Part shown: one piece after another, positions 24,801 through 34,850 of the stretch
Numbering within the stretch: the stretch's first letter is position 1
Layout of the letters: every line of letters begins with the position of its first letter
Assembly: GCA_000226015.1 (NCBI GenBank)
Contig: JH157001.1
Location: 373,898 to 437,897, forward strand
Length of the DNA: 64,000 bases
Direction: 5' to 3'
Source of the DNA: Mnemiopsis leidyi
Taxonomy: Eukaryota; Ctenophora; Tentaculata; Lobata; Bolinopsidae
The notes under the pieces: model-generated
Databases searched by the model: none
Told to the model about the DNA's origin: nothing
Seen by the model: only the letters and a program-made list of their open reading frames with translations
Translations under genes and position numbers: made by a program

Positions 24801-26635
24801 ATCTTTATTGCAACCTTTACATTAATAGTTATACATCTTTACATCTGTATCAAACCTCCTTAAAAGAAGTTCATTGGTAATTCAGGGTAAAAAAACCTGC
24901 GACAAGAGGTTGGGGTCCCGTCAAAGTCATGAAGACCGACAACAAATCTCTTCACAGTATCAAAAGCGAAACTGAGCATGGTTTTTTGATAGCCTGGAGC
25001 TTAATAACACTCTCATCTTCACTTCTGGGTGACACGATCATCCTCGTAGCAAGCATTAGATACAGAGCTATCAAGCAACACAAAGTTATTGTCACAGTTA
25101 TACAACACCTTGCTGTTTGTGATCTTTTGCAGGTGGTGTTCAGGGTTATTCCTGTTACCATGGCAATAATAGTGGATGGTTGGATTGTTGGAGAGCTCAT
25201 CTGTCATGCTCAGGATAATATGCAGGTTGGATATTAGCGGTGGTGACGCTACTCTTGACTTGCACCATGCAACAACACTCAAGTTCATCACAACAATTAA
25301 ACATCCCCTCAAAGCAAGAACTCTGTCCTCCAGATTTGGGCACGGAGTGTGCCTGGCTGTGTGGTTGCTGGTGTTGATTATCTACACTCCGGTGTTTTTT
25401 ATCAAGATGAAATATCTGCGAGACACGTTACACTTTAGCTACAGTGACTATGAGTGTAACTACGGTTACGCGACACACAACGTCCCTTCCTGGTATGAAA
25501 TCTACTTCACGGTGTTGTTCCCCGTAATAACAGCTCTGTCCTACACTACACTTATCGTTACCTCGGTTCTACTTATCGCAGTGGCGAGAAGATTTACTCG
25601 AGAACGGAACCAGACTCTACGCAAAGAAGGAGTTATAACTGTCCTTCTTACTGTTCTTCTTCTCTTTATCTCTTATCTTCCTCTTAGTGTTACATTTCCA
25701 ACATGGCTACTGGGTGTACAATACAGTGATTCTGTATGGAGGGCTGTGTGTTATGTTCAGTACATCAACATCATGGTTAACTTCTATATCTACTGCGTTA
25801 CCGTACAAAGTTTCAGAGAATTTATTTGGAGGAGGATATGTGGTTTCTTAGCGCTCTCATCAAGGAGTTTGGAAAAGTGCTCCGCTACAACGAACGTGCA
25901 GACCTCTACTTCAGGTACAGCAAGACAGCGAGAAACAATGATTGAAGAAACGTAAGCTGCACTTATCATGATCGTTACAGCTATGTAGTTAACGTTCAGA
26001 GAGGGGTGTAAGCTTCGGATTTTATCGTTTTGATTCTAGTAGAAACTAGTTCCTTTCCGTGGAGTTATATCTTTGCAATGTCGATCGATCAGTAACACAC
26101 CAATTGGTGGGCTTTTGTGGGCATTTTGGTTGGAAAACCCTAAAGCGTAAACTCAGCAAAACTAAGTGACCAACTTTTGGTAGAGAAATATCAACATTTA
26201 AATCAATAATTACCTTTTGGCACAAACCCGTTTTCATTCCCATCTGAAGGACAAATATGGTTGATATTCACAATTAGCAAACATGCACTGATGATAAACA
26301 AATAGAGTTCGATGATAGCATGAAAAATGAACTGTGATGTTTCGATTTACAAACGTGTAAAAAACGTGAAAGACTGTCGCATAACAAAAAACTGGTAACA
26401 AACCTGATGAAACATTTTCAAATGAAATTTCCAATCCTTTCTCTTCGAGCAAGGAGAAGTCTAAACTCCCAAACACGTGTTGGGATGGGTTTTGCCAGCT
26501 TATGTTCTTAACTTTGTTAACTTTGGTGTATTTGCTATCGTTGCTAACGTTTGTTGGGATCCTAGAGCGGTAGTCTCTGGAATCGGTGACCGATACAGCT
26601 ACAGTTAGCCATACTAGAACACCAACGATTGCCAT
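6889..26635 (-). CDS. Adhesion-type GPCR with GAIN/GPS and a Cys-rich ectodomain
   Basis: There are 28 coding exons on the complement: 26635-26404, 24047-23883, 23204-23049, 22567-22457, 22002-21864, 21324-21152, 19927-19856, 19704-19612, 19394-19277, 18499-18466, 17975-17807, 17671-17542, 17086-16958, 16781-16571, 16336-16241, 15961-15384, 15216-15015, 14832-14648, 14429-14264, 13954-13767, 13568-13445, 13290-13181, 13047-12897, 12757-12637, 12470-12281, 11862-11652, 11479-11333 and 7311-6889. They total 1608 codons, about 1607 aa. The ATG at 26635 opens a signal peptide (MAIVGVLVWLTVAVS). Residues ~20-950 are Cys- and Asn-glycosylation-rich with no domain I recognise. A GAIN-like region precedes a GPS at ~1117-1157 (CSYFDPATGEW, then SSHLTSFAVL, with predicted cleavage between L and T). 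TM1-TM7 span ~1160-1435, with the family signature WMLAEGVTMYR in TM3. The cytoplasmic tail ends in TSL, a class I PDZ-ligand pattern. The exon 9 donor at 19276 (gttcag) was chosen for phase; a stronger gtgagt at 19271 would need another exon. Exon 1 has an acceptor at 26642, so a 5' UTR exon probably lies upstream. Ligand and G protein are unknown. Confidence 0.93.
13538..13640. repeat. ~50-bp tandem duplication across a splice acceptor
   Basis: Two copies of a ~50-bp segment (ggatcaaaatagctacagct and following bases) lie head to tail at about 13540-13589 and 13590-13640. The lower copy holds the first bases of the GPS exon, which begins at 13568, together with its acceptor. The upper copy is in the intron and differs by a few bases. 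Confidence 0.9.
16865..16905. repeat. Short inverted repeat with the TTGGTCAAT-CACGTG core
   Basis: GTACCCA at 16865 and TGGGTAC at 16899 are inverted around attggtcaatagctgtcacg. It lies in the aGPCR intron 16782-16957. The core resembles those of the elements at 44576 and 48985 and the sequence near 1580. Confidence 0.6.
17391..17504. repeat. G-rich degenerate tandem repeat
   Basis: A run of gcagggtctgg / gcagggttggg units on the + strand has more than a dozen GGG or GGGG tracts spaced 3-7 bases apart, a strong G-quadruplex pattern. It is in the aGPCR intron 17087-17541, about 40 bases from the donor. The array is C-rich in the transcript, so any quadruplex would form on the template DNA strand. 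TGACGATGTC occurs on both sides (about 17358 and 17503). Confidence 0.85.
20402..20508. mobile_element. Short foldback (MITE-like) element, family 1
   Basis: The left end, aaggtatctttggggagagg, is inverted at the right end (cccctctccaaatagcttt), and an inner palindrome pairs tttgaccaatgag with ctgattggtcaaa. The length is about 107 bp with no coding capacity. It is homologous to the element at 46911-47020. It lies in the aGPCR intron between the exons at 21152 and 19927. Confidence 0.7.
21552..21851. repeat. gataattttgataat AT-rich tandem array in aGPCR intron
   Basis: Roughly 300 bp of gataattttgataatgata-type repeats, broken near 21665-21715 by a non-repeat insert. On the transcript strand the array begins about 12 bases after the donor at 21863. 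The ORF translations here (Asp/Asn/Phe repeats) are not protein. Confidence 0.95.
21677..21706. repeat. 30-bp inverted copy of the aGPCR 3' UTR inside an aGPCR intron
   Basis: The segment beginning ttggtggtcagaagagaaac matches, with one mismatch over 30 bases, the reverse complement of 6851-6880, which lies just after the aGPCR stop codon. It interrupts the AT-rich array at 21552-21851. Confidence 0.85.
24929..25955 (+). pseudogene. Class A (rhodopsin-like) GPCR, single exon, frame-disrupted in TM3
   Basis: The ORF opens at 24929 and ends at TAA 25953-25955, about 340 codons. TM1 has a GD in place of GN. TM2 has the conserved Asp (LAVCDLL). A TM3 start Cys (ICHAQDNMQ) is followed by TM4, an ECL2 Cys (YECNYGY), TM5 with Pro (LFPVI), TM6 (FISYLPL, lacking the CWxP Trp) and TM7 (NFYIYC instead of NPxxY). 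The DRY region is atypical (TLKFITTIKHPL). The reading frame changes within TM3. The frame ending at TAG 25235 continues best as WILAVVTLLLTCTM two frames on, and then as TTLKF in the third frame, so at least two small indels separate the halves. This could be a recent pseudogene or assembly error. There are no introns, and it sits antisense in the first coding intron of the adhesion GPCR. Ligand unknown. Confidence 0.8.
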
Positions 26636-27688
26636 GAAAACCTGAAATGATAGAATAGTTGATGAACTCATATGCCTGTTTTCGTTCAGATACGTTTAAC
26701 ATCTTTTTATATGAATATAATAAGAATGACGAAAAAATTCCAAACAGTAATAGCTCAAAAAAGAAGAAAAGCACAAAGTATTTGTAAAATAAAGTATATC
26801 TAACACCCTACTCTTATTAATATCATCATAATAAGTCAAATAACTGTCAAAGTAAGGCAAGTAAAAGCTTTTTTACTGAGTTTAAGCTCAAGCAAAAATG
26901 TATTTAATGAGATATACTCAAACTCAATTTGTGTATCTACGTTGTTCTAGTCTTTTATAGAATTATCCAATTTATCGGTATCTTTTCCTACTAATGATAC
27001 TACTGTCCAGCTGAAGCACCGAGTTGGCCAACATCGACCCTTATATTTGCATTGGCACTCAACTATCTTGATGATAAGTCTGGTTTTAGGTTCAGGGTTT
27101 GTTTTGTGGGATTGGGGCCTAACGATTTTTATGTTATCGTTATGTTCAACTTTCAATGTTTCCTTAGAAACATTTAATTTTTACCAGTATAAAAGTATCG
27201 TCTAAACTCTATGCAAAAATAACGATATTAACATCAGCCGTATTACGCCAAATTAGGGGATGATAAACCGGCAAACGCTTATATACATGATTTTAGTTTC
27301 TAACCTATGTTATTTTTGGTAATCTACCTTCTTGCTTCAATGCGATCGTTTTATTCATTCTAATTTATGTTTTATCAAATTTGATTTTGATTGAATTTAA
27401 TGTTGTGAAATTTAGTAAAGATTCAATAATTTGAAAATCAGTAAATCTAGTAAATTTACTTGAGTTTGATCAATACAAACGAGTGGCTTTTACAAGGAAA
27501 CATTTCCTTGAGTTTGAATTCCAACAAAACGAATTAGGTTTGCAATTCAACTGGCTTCAGAATTTCGAAAAAAATCGGTCATGCATAGATATGAGTTGGT
27601 TTTTCTGAATAGTCCGGAAGGGGTTTCTGTAGAAATTATACGAAATTGTTTGCTGAGAAGTTCTAAAAACTTGTGTGTATCATCTTAC

Positions 27689-27848
27689 ATAAAGGTATTG
27701 CCATGGCTCTCTTTTTACCAAACACCTCCAACTTCTCCATGAATCGGACGGACAGTGCCGCGAAATGCAGCTCACTCTGGAATCCAATTCTTCCCAAAAT
27801 TGCTGCAATTCTCAAACCCAACCCTTCTGGCATTACCTTCTCCGCCTC
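27689..27848 (-). CDS. Isolated exon-like ORF, unknown protein
   Basis: On the complement strand a 160-bp open segment is framed by an acceptor (cttcttag) and a donor (gtaaga). Its base composition is richer in GC than the surroundings. It encodes about 53 residues, including PE-GLGLRIAAILGRI and SVRFMEKLEVFGKKRAM, which look like an amphipathic helical protein segment. I find no partner exons nearby and no family. It may be an exon of an unseen gene or a relic. Confidence 0.4.
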
Positions 27849-28814
27849 CTAAGAAGACTAGATTTTTACATTTGTGATTATTGAAATTTTACCGTAAACA
27901 GTTCACACCCCCTCTCCATCAGCCCTCCCAAGCACTGACACCACCCCACTCCATATTTAAGGCTCACTTCACTCTTCACCTCTAGCTGACGACGATGAAC
28001 ACATGTTTATTGAAAGCTTCTGCAACAACATACTCGTATCTATTTATGTCTATCCACCCCCACAAGAACCCCTTGCCTTCATTTTCTTGTTGAAATGTTA
28101 GATGCAATTCCAGATGTTATATAAGCTATACAGAAGACGTACTAATGCAGGAAAAGGGAAAGTCAAAAGCTAACTCTTATAACTTTAAACAAAAGAATAT
28201 CATATAAAGTTTGCATTAAGTTAAGTTTTCTCTGCCACTGAATAAGTCTAATTGGGCAATCACATTTGAATACCATGGCATGGCTATATATGTGGTTATT
28301 TAGAATAACAATAGATTGCCCGATTAGGTTGAAACACGTGTGCCTTATAGAAAAGTGCAGCGAGAAGCTTGGATTACCCGTTATACTTGTATATAACATC
28401 GGCTTGCGCGAGAGCTGTTACACAGGTGTTTAGCACCCTTATTGCACCATGTGAATGTAAGAATGTGCTAAGCCGAACGATATGCTACAGAGAAGAAAAG
28501 GTAAAAGGAATTTCAGCGAAAGATTTCAAATTGTCGAGAATGATAGCAAACAAACGATGATAAGACCAATTATTTTGAAAAAATCATTGTCTACCTTCAC
28601 TTTGTGTATCTCCATGTCTATCAAAAATTAAGTAGGTTAGTATTTTAAATTGTCAAATAATTATAACATTAGAACATTAGCATAAGCTTCGACTTTAATT
28701 AGCAAACAAATACGATGTGATCATGATCAAGTCGAGGACGTATAAATATTTATGCAAATAAATTTCGAACGAAAAATAGATCGTGTTCGTGGTGCTCAAC
28801 AACATATGTATTTC

Positions 28815-28920
28815 ACACTTAACAGTGCTTATACTTTTATCTTACACAGTGCTTATACTTTCATCTTACACAGTGCTTATACTACTATCTTACACAGTGC
28901 TTATACTACTAACTACTATC
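28815..28920. repeat. 24-bp tandem repeat
   Basis: About four copies of a unit based on acagtgcttatactwytatc plus ttac, in non-coding DNA. Confidence 0.85.
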
Positions 28921-31900
28921 TGACTATCGAGATTGATGTGAAATATTCCTGAAAAGCGTGCCCGGAATTTTGGGGAATTCTCATTCTATCTAAAATGCAG
29001 CGAACAGACTAGAACTGTAACAGGTGGGTAAAACTCCGTAGAAAAAGTGAGTTGGAGAAAATAGAATAGAGCTTAACAAATTAGCTCATTTACTTCGGTT
29101 AGTTGAAGATATGTTAGAATATGCTAATATTTACATATATCGCATTGAACCAAACAAAGGCTTTATATCCAATTTCTTAGCTTTAAAAATAAAAAAATAG
29201 TATTTTTCAGGAACTAGGTACTCGAAATGACGTTAAATGTATATGGTTTCATTGCAGGAATGAAGAATTACGCTGCAGTTCCTATGAGATTCCAAATATA
29301 ATGACATCAATTAGTCCTCTTACTGCTAGCCGCGCTGCTCATTTGCCCTTATTGCTCATTTATCTCCTTGGTAGAATATTAAATCAGATGTAAAATTGAA
29401 TGTGTTCAATTTAAAACTATTAAGAGCTGAGCTGGAAAATCACGAGGTCCTAGCAGGATTCATTTGCAAACCTAGTGATCAAATTCATTGTACTTGCTAC
29501 CCTTACCTCAAGACCTATTGAGGCATATCAAATTCTGAATTAGGACGAATTTATTCTTCTATAGTTGAATCAAAACACAACACAACACACTTCAAAATAT
29601 CAATTAGTGGTACTTAACTTTTCATCAATCAATCGCTGTCACAAGGTGCAAAAGACTTTCCCTTTCCCTACAAAATATGTCTGAATTAAACGATCGAAGA
29701 TATACCGTGGAAACGCATATAGCGAAACAAGTATAACTGCAATACAAACATGATCTACCTCATCGTAGTGAATATGATGTAGTAGTAGTCGTAATGAATC
29801 AATATTCTTCCAGTACGTCACTACTTCTGACTCAGACGAGATGATAAATAAAGCCACAGCTGATCTCGCCGCAGTTTAGGCGTAATTCAGACTCAGAGAA
29901 AACTGAGAGAGTGTGCTTGTACGTGACAGCGTGGACTAAACGGAAAGACGTGACCAGAATATATGTCCTTGACTGCAACTATAAGATGAAGACATGCAGC
30001 CACAGTTACTGGACTTTAAATTTCCTCGAGTCTCGACCTTCTGGAAGAGTATTAGGTGCAAATTGACAAGGGGTAGCTCAGTAAGTATAATCATTCGAGG
30101 TATATGCAGAAATTCAATAGTCATTCTGTCATCAATACAAAAGTAAATTATAAAAGATTAAATGTTTTGACATTTCACTATATCAATGAGTTATGAGGTG
30201 CGAAGCTGTTTTTATGCGGATAGTGCAAATATGCGGAATGCTTTTATATTGCTTTACAAAAAGTTGGCAATCTAAAGTTGTGAACAACAAGTTGATGTTA
30301 ACATGTGACAAGAACAGCTGCTAGCGAGAAAGATCTCTTACTTTTCAAAGTGTTGTCGTAAATCACGTACTGTAATTATGACACAGATGGCCACTAGTTA
30401 ATTTTCTGCAGATCCTTCAAGAGGATTCAATTAAAAACTTTGGAAAAAGTTACTGGCAAAGTGGCGCAAAGAATGCCGATTCCATTAAAATGTATCATTA
30501 AATGATGAAAATAATGATGAGCTCATTTTTACGGCTGCATTGCAGATCATTTTTGTGAGAAATGGCAAAGATTAATTATTAATTTAAGTTTTACACTACT
30601 GGAAAAGACAACGTGAATAAATGGTGAATGCAGAATAATTATTTAAAGAAATAAGGATTTAACTAAGCTTTACATAAATGGTGTGATTCTTGGGTAAAAT
30701 TATATTATATATGTATAATCTAGATCCCGAAAAATTTCGTGCCTCATGATATCTGTTGAGCTTTTAACCCTGGTATAAATGAAATTTTAGATTACTATAA
30801 AAATGAACTAATATCAATGACTCAGCGGGACAAATGAAAATATCTTCTCAATTCAATCAAATCAATTTAAATACCTAAAAATCAATTTAAATATACTTTA
30901 CAATCGTTAAAAGCAGGTTTAGATTATCCGAAAAACCGTAGTAAAGTAAGTCAAGTCCCATATGCATATAAAACATACTTTGATATGGATCAGCCATATT
31001 GTTTTACGTTTCTCCCTCAAGGTAAAGGATGAGGGCCGTTAAAACTATAATTTTAACTAAGAGTAAGAGGTCTTGTCAACACATTTTATTGCCAGGCACA
31101 GTTATGCTATCAGGAAATTGACATCTGCTTAATTTCAGCAAGGTTAAAAAGATAACCATTCATGTTTGACAGACATGAAAGGTATTACGAATCATGTTTA
31201 ACCGATAAACCGATAAAACATATGATCGAGCGCTGCGTTCGGGACACAGCGCTCGATTATATAGTTCTCGTCACTCTGCTAAACCGTATTGTTGTCAGAT
31301 AGACATGTCCTATCTCTACATCTACTAAAAGTACATATCACCATCGGTGCATCTTCAGTTACTGCGACTTTGCACTTCGAGCGACATTAACGCTATTACT
31401 ACACCACTAGAAGCTTATGCTTATGCAACCATAATATTGTTAATACCAAATTTCTAGGACTTCGCATAAATCATAATGACTTATGATATATATCGTTGAG
31501 CATGCATAAGAATCATAGTCTGCCCTCCCCAGGGCTCGACTCATGAAATGTTCTATGGTTATTAAAATCGACGATGTAGATATTGGCGTACGTTTAAATG
31601 GTTTGATGAGTGTAATTTCGAGATTTCGATTGAGTAGCATGAAATTTTAAGAAAGCGTATTAGAGTCACACATCGTTATAAAATTAAGCAGTTATTTAAT
31701 GAAGTGACAGTAAAAATAAGAGAATTTAAAAAGAATTGATAAGCAAAAATTGTTATAGAAATGTAGAATTTATTTTGGCAAACAACTGACATCGGCATTA
31801 TCTTACTAATTAAGTCAAAACAGTGTTGTAACGACGTGTACTGACGATTAACGATATACTCGGCCATTATATTGTATAGCCAATAGCCATCATACATAGC

Positions 31901-34195
31901 CATCATACATAGACACCGGAAACTATAGGCGAAGAAAAGTTTGGCTCAAACAATATCAAAGAAAATTAATCTATCGAAGTCTTTATTTGGTATGCTCGAG
32001 GATATCATTATCAATGTATCCATTAAACGGCTTCGAAGATTACATCAATTTTGCGTCAATAAAGGTAGTGTGCGAGGAGTACCAAGCCCCAAAAACTTGT
32101 AGCCTAGAATCCACCAAAGCAATTTTTTCGAACAGTTAACCTAACGTCAAGCTGGATACTAAGCAACAACTGGAAAAAAATCATAGGAAATGTGTAAAAT
32201 ATAACCTCAAGATGTCATCTTCCAGGAAAACAATAAAAACGTTGAAAGCTGTGCATTGAAAAAAGAGCACAGATTCATGTAGATGATTGTGTAATGATCT
32301 TGAAATTCAAAACGATTTATGATAGTTTAATACATAAATGTCACATATTTGATGCAGCGGCCGCTGATAATTAAACCAAGTCAGCAAAATCACATCGGAA
32401 GAGCAGTATGCTTGTAATAGGGAAATATTATTGATGACAAATTTTTCGCTAAACTGTATCAAAAATCATCAATGAGTTAATGCAAAAAGCATCTGCATGA
32501 TCGACAAAACCCGAAAAAATGTGGCGGTATGAACAATGTGTGCTAGGTAATATGTACAATAATCGTGCTTGGCAGTGCAGTGTGCTACATGATAAAGACT
32601 GAAGATATATTGGTACCACAATACGGCTTTACCTAACCCGATCCTTGTATCACAGTCGGGTATCTACAATACGTGGAGGAGGTGTTTATGGTATAAACTG
32701 GCTACAGAAACAGGTCACGACTGAAGAGGACAAGAAAGCCGATGTCAACGAACAATTCATTGGATCGACTGAAGATTCAGTAATCGCTGTTAACAATGGG
32801 TTTGGTTAATTCGTGAAAATTTCTTCGTCCATGGTGTTGAGGATTTTCTTTGTTGGTTGAAAAAATCTGATGCCCTATTAGAACGTCAATGGCACAACAT
32901 TGAATTGAATTTAAAAAGCCTGGCGGAGACGAAAAGCCTGGCGGAGACGATTGGAATGGTATGTCAGTATCATGATCAATATCATTACATTGTTAGATGC
33001 GATAAACCTATCAAGGATATAAAAAATATCATGATGGATAGACCTGAAATTCACGTCATCTCATAAATATATCATGGTCAAAGCATTGGTTGTTTTTTGT
33101 AACACTATCAGCTGAGAAAAGCCAAACGAGTGATCCTGTTTTTGAAAAGTATCGTAGATTTGAAAAAATTAAAACTTCAACGCAATCGGAAGTCATCAAT
33201 TTTTTAGAGAAGGTAGATAGTTTATCAAAATTTCCTGAACTGTTAAAGAAGTTGAAAACAGAACTCAGTCTCACCACTTCGGCGGGACCCAGTCCCTAGG
33301 TCCCAGTGCCTAGAAGTAGGCGCGTCCCAGCACCGTAGGAAAAGGTGACCTCTACTTTGACCTTTCTGAAGTTCAATTCCAAATCCGAAACTCATCGACC
33401 TTGACTAACGAGGGAAATTACTTAATCGTTCATTATATCCCTAGTTACATAGGCAGTAATTTTCAGATCGGAGGCAGGTGGCAAATTGTTAGTGTTATAG
33501 TGTTAAGACGGGGATAGCTGAAGTTATGTATTTTGCATTTCCAATCGCAAGATTCGCAAGATTCTGAAATCAAACCTTTTTATTTTTGAAAGCTCATCGA
33601 TTGAGGTGCGGTATCGAAGTCAAGAGGCAGAACAAAAATTTATATTACAGTTGCTAATTAAGAGTTAAAATCAATTACGGAATGACAAACTGGGTTTTTG
33701 TTTTCATGTAAAACAACAAACACCACAAAATTCATGCTGATGAAGATGCCCTCTTTCCAGTTTCAAACAACCCCAGCTGCACGTTCACGCAATAGTTAAA
33801 GTATACACTTGTCTCTACTTCATCGCGTGGAACAGCTAATACTGATGTATAAATTTCATCGAGTACATCAGTATACGATGGTTGTACAATTGGATTTAAA
33901 AATAGATTTACAGATCATTTAAGAAGCTCAAAATCTGAAATGAAGGAAAATGTATTTCTTTGTCAGAATTATGAGCACAAAAACCTGGCCTTCAATTGTT
34001 TACTTACCAGTGTTTAGTGAAATAGTTGACTTGCCACATAGCTTAAATATTTTTAGTAAACCATATAGAGAAAGGAGTTGGAATTGCAACGATCGGTCAA
34101 ATGCACTGCACATGCCGGCAAAACCGCTCTATGCAGCTAAAACACTATTTAGCTAAAACGTACTCTTAGTTATAAGTGTAACTTTGAGTTATAAG

Positions 34196-34850
34196 GCTGA
34201 TGTTAGGGTCAGGGTGATGTTAGGGTCAGGGTGATGTTAGGGTCAGGGTGATGTTAAGGTCAGGGTGATGTTAAGGTCAGGGTGATGTTAGGGTCAGGGT
34301 GATGTTAGGGTCAGGGTGATGTTAGGGTCAGGGTGATGTTAGGGTCAGGGTGATGTTAGGGTCAGGGTGATGTTAGGGTCAGGGTGATGTTAAGGTCAGG
34401 GTGATGTTAAGGTCAGGGTGATGTTAGGGTCAGGGTGATATTAGGGTCAGGGTGATGTTAGGGTCAAGGTGATGTTAGGGTCAGGGTGATGTTAAGGTCA
34501 GGGTGATGTTAGAGTCAGGGTGATGTTANNNNNNNNNNNNNNNNNNNNNNNNNNNNNNNNNNNNNNNNNNNNNNNNNNNNNNNNNNNNNNNNNNNNNNNN
34601 NNNNNNNNNNNNNNNNNNNNNNNNNNNNNNNNNNNNNNNNNNNNNNNNNNNNNNNNNNNNNNNNNNNNNNNNNNNNNNNNNNNNNNNNNNNNNNNNNNNN
34701 NNNNNNNNNNNNNNNNNNNNNNNNNNNNNNNNNNNNNNNNNNNNNNNNNNNNNNNNNNNNNNNNNNNNNNNNNNNNNNNNNNNNNNNGGTGATGTTAGGG
34801 TCAGGGTGATGTTAGGGTCAGGGTGATGTTAGGGTCAGGGTGATGTTAGG
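34196..34850. repeat. 16-bp satellite gatgttagggtcaggg, with assembly gap
   Basis: A homogeneous head-to-tail array of a 16-bp unit, about 21 copies before the N run and about four after. The main variant is ttaagg for ttaggg. The unit contains TTAGGG, but the period and single internal location show it is not a telomere. The true length is unknown because the gap lies inside the array. Confidence 0.97.
34529..34787. other. Assembly gap (259 N)
   Basis: A run of N inside the 16-bp satellite. The gap size may be nominal. Confidence 1.

Larger units (their letters stand above)
26642..34195. other. Gene-poor region, mostly non-coding
   Basis: AT-rich DNA with only short ORFs. Apart from the isolated exon-like ORF at 27689-27848, the 24-bp repeat at 28815-28920 and weak + strand ORFs at 32857-33066 and 33090-33299, I see no supported gene. 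The last two are Lys/Glu/Leu-rich, have no recognisable domain and could be decayed coding sequence. The 5' UTR exon and promoter of the adhesion GPCR should lie near the low end. Confidence 0.5.

Noticed and set aside
26947-27156. Complement ORF with clustered Cys (ECQCKYKGRCWPTRC)
   Set aside because: Suggestive of a Cys-rich knuckle but too short, without splice context or supporting neighbours.
32857-33299. Two adjacent + strand ORFs as a gene
   Set aside because: Lys/Glu-rich with no recognisable family and no clear splice join; mentioned only as possible decayed coding sequence.
34196-34850. Telomere or chromosome end
   Set aside because: The period is 16 bp rather than 6, and unique sequence continues on both sides.
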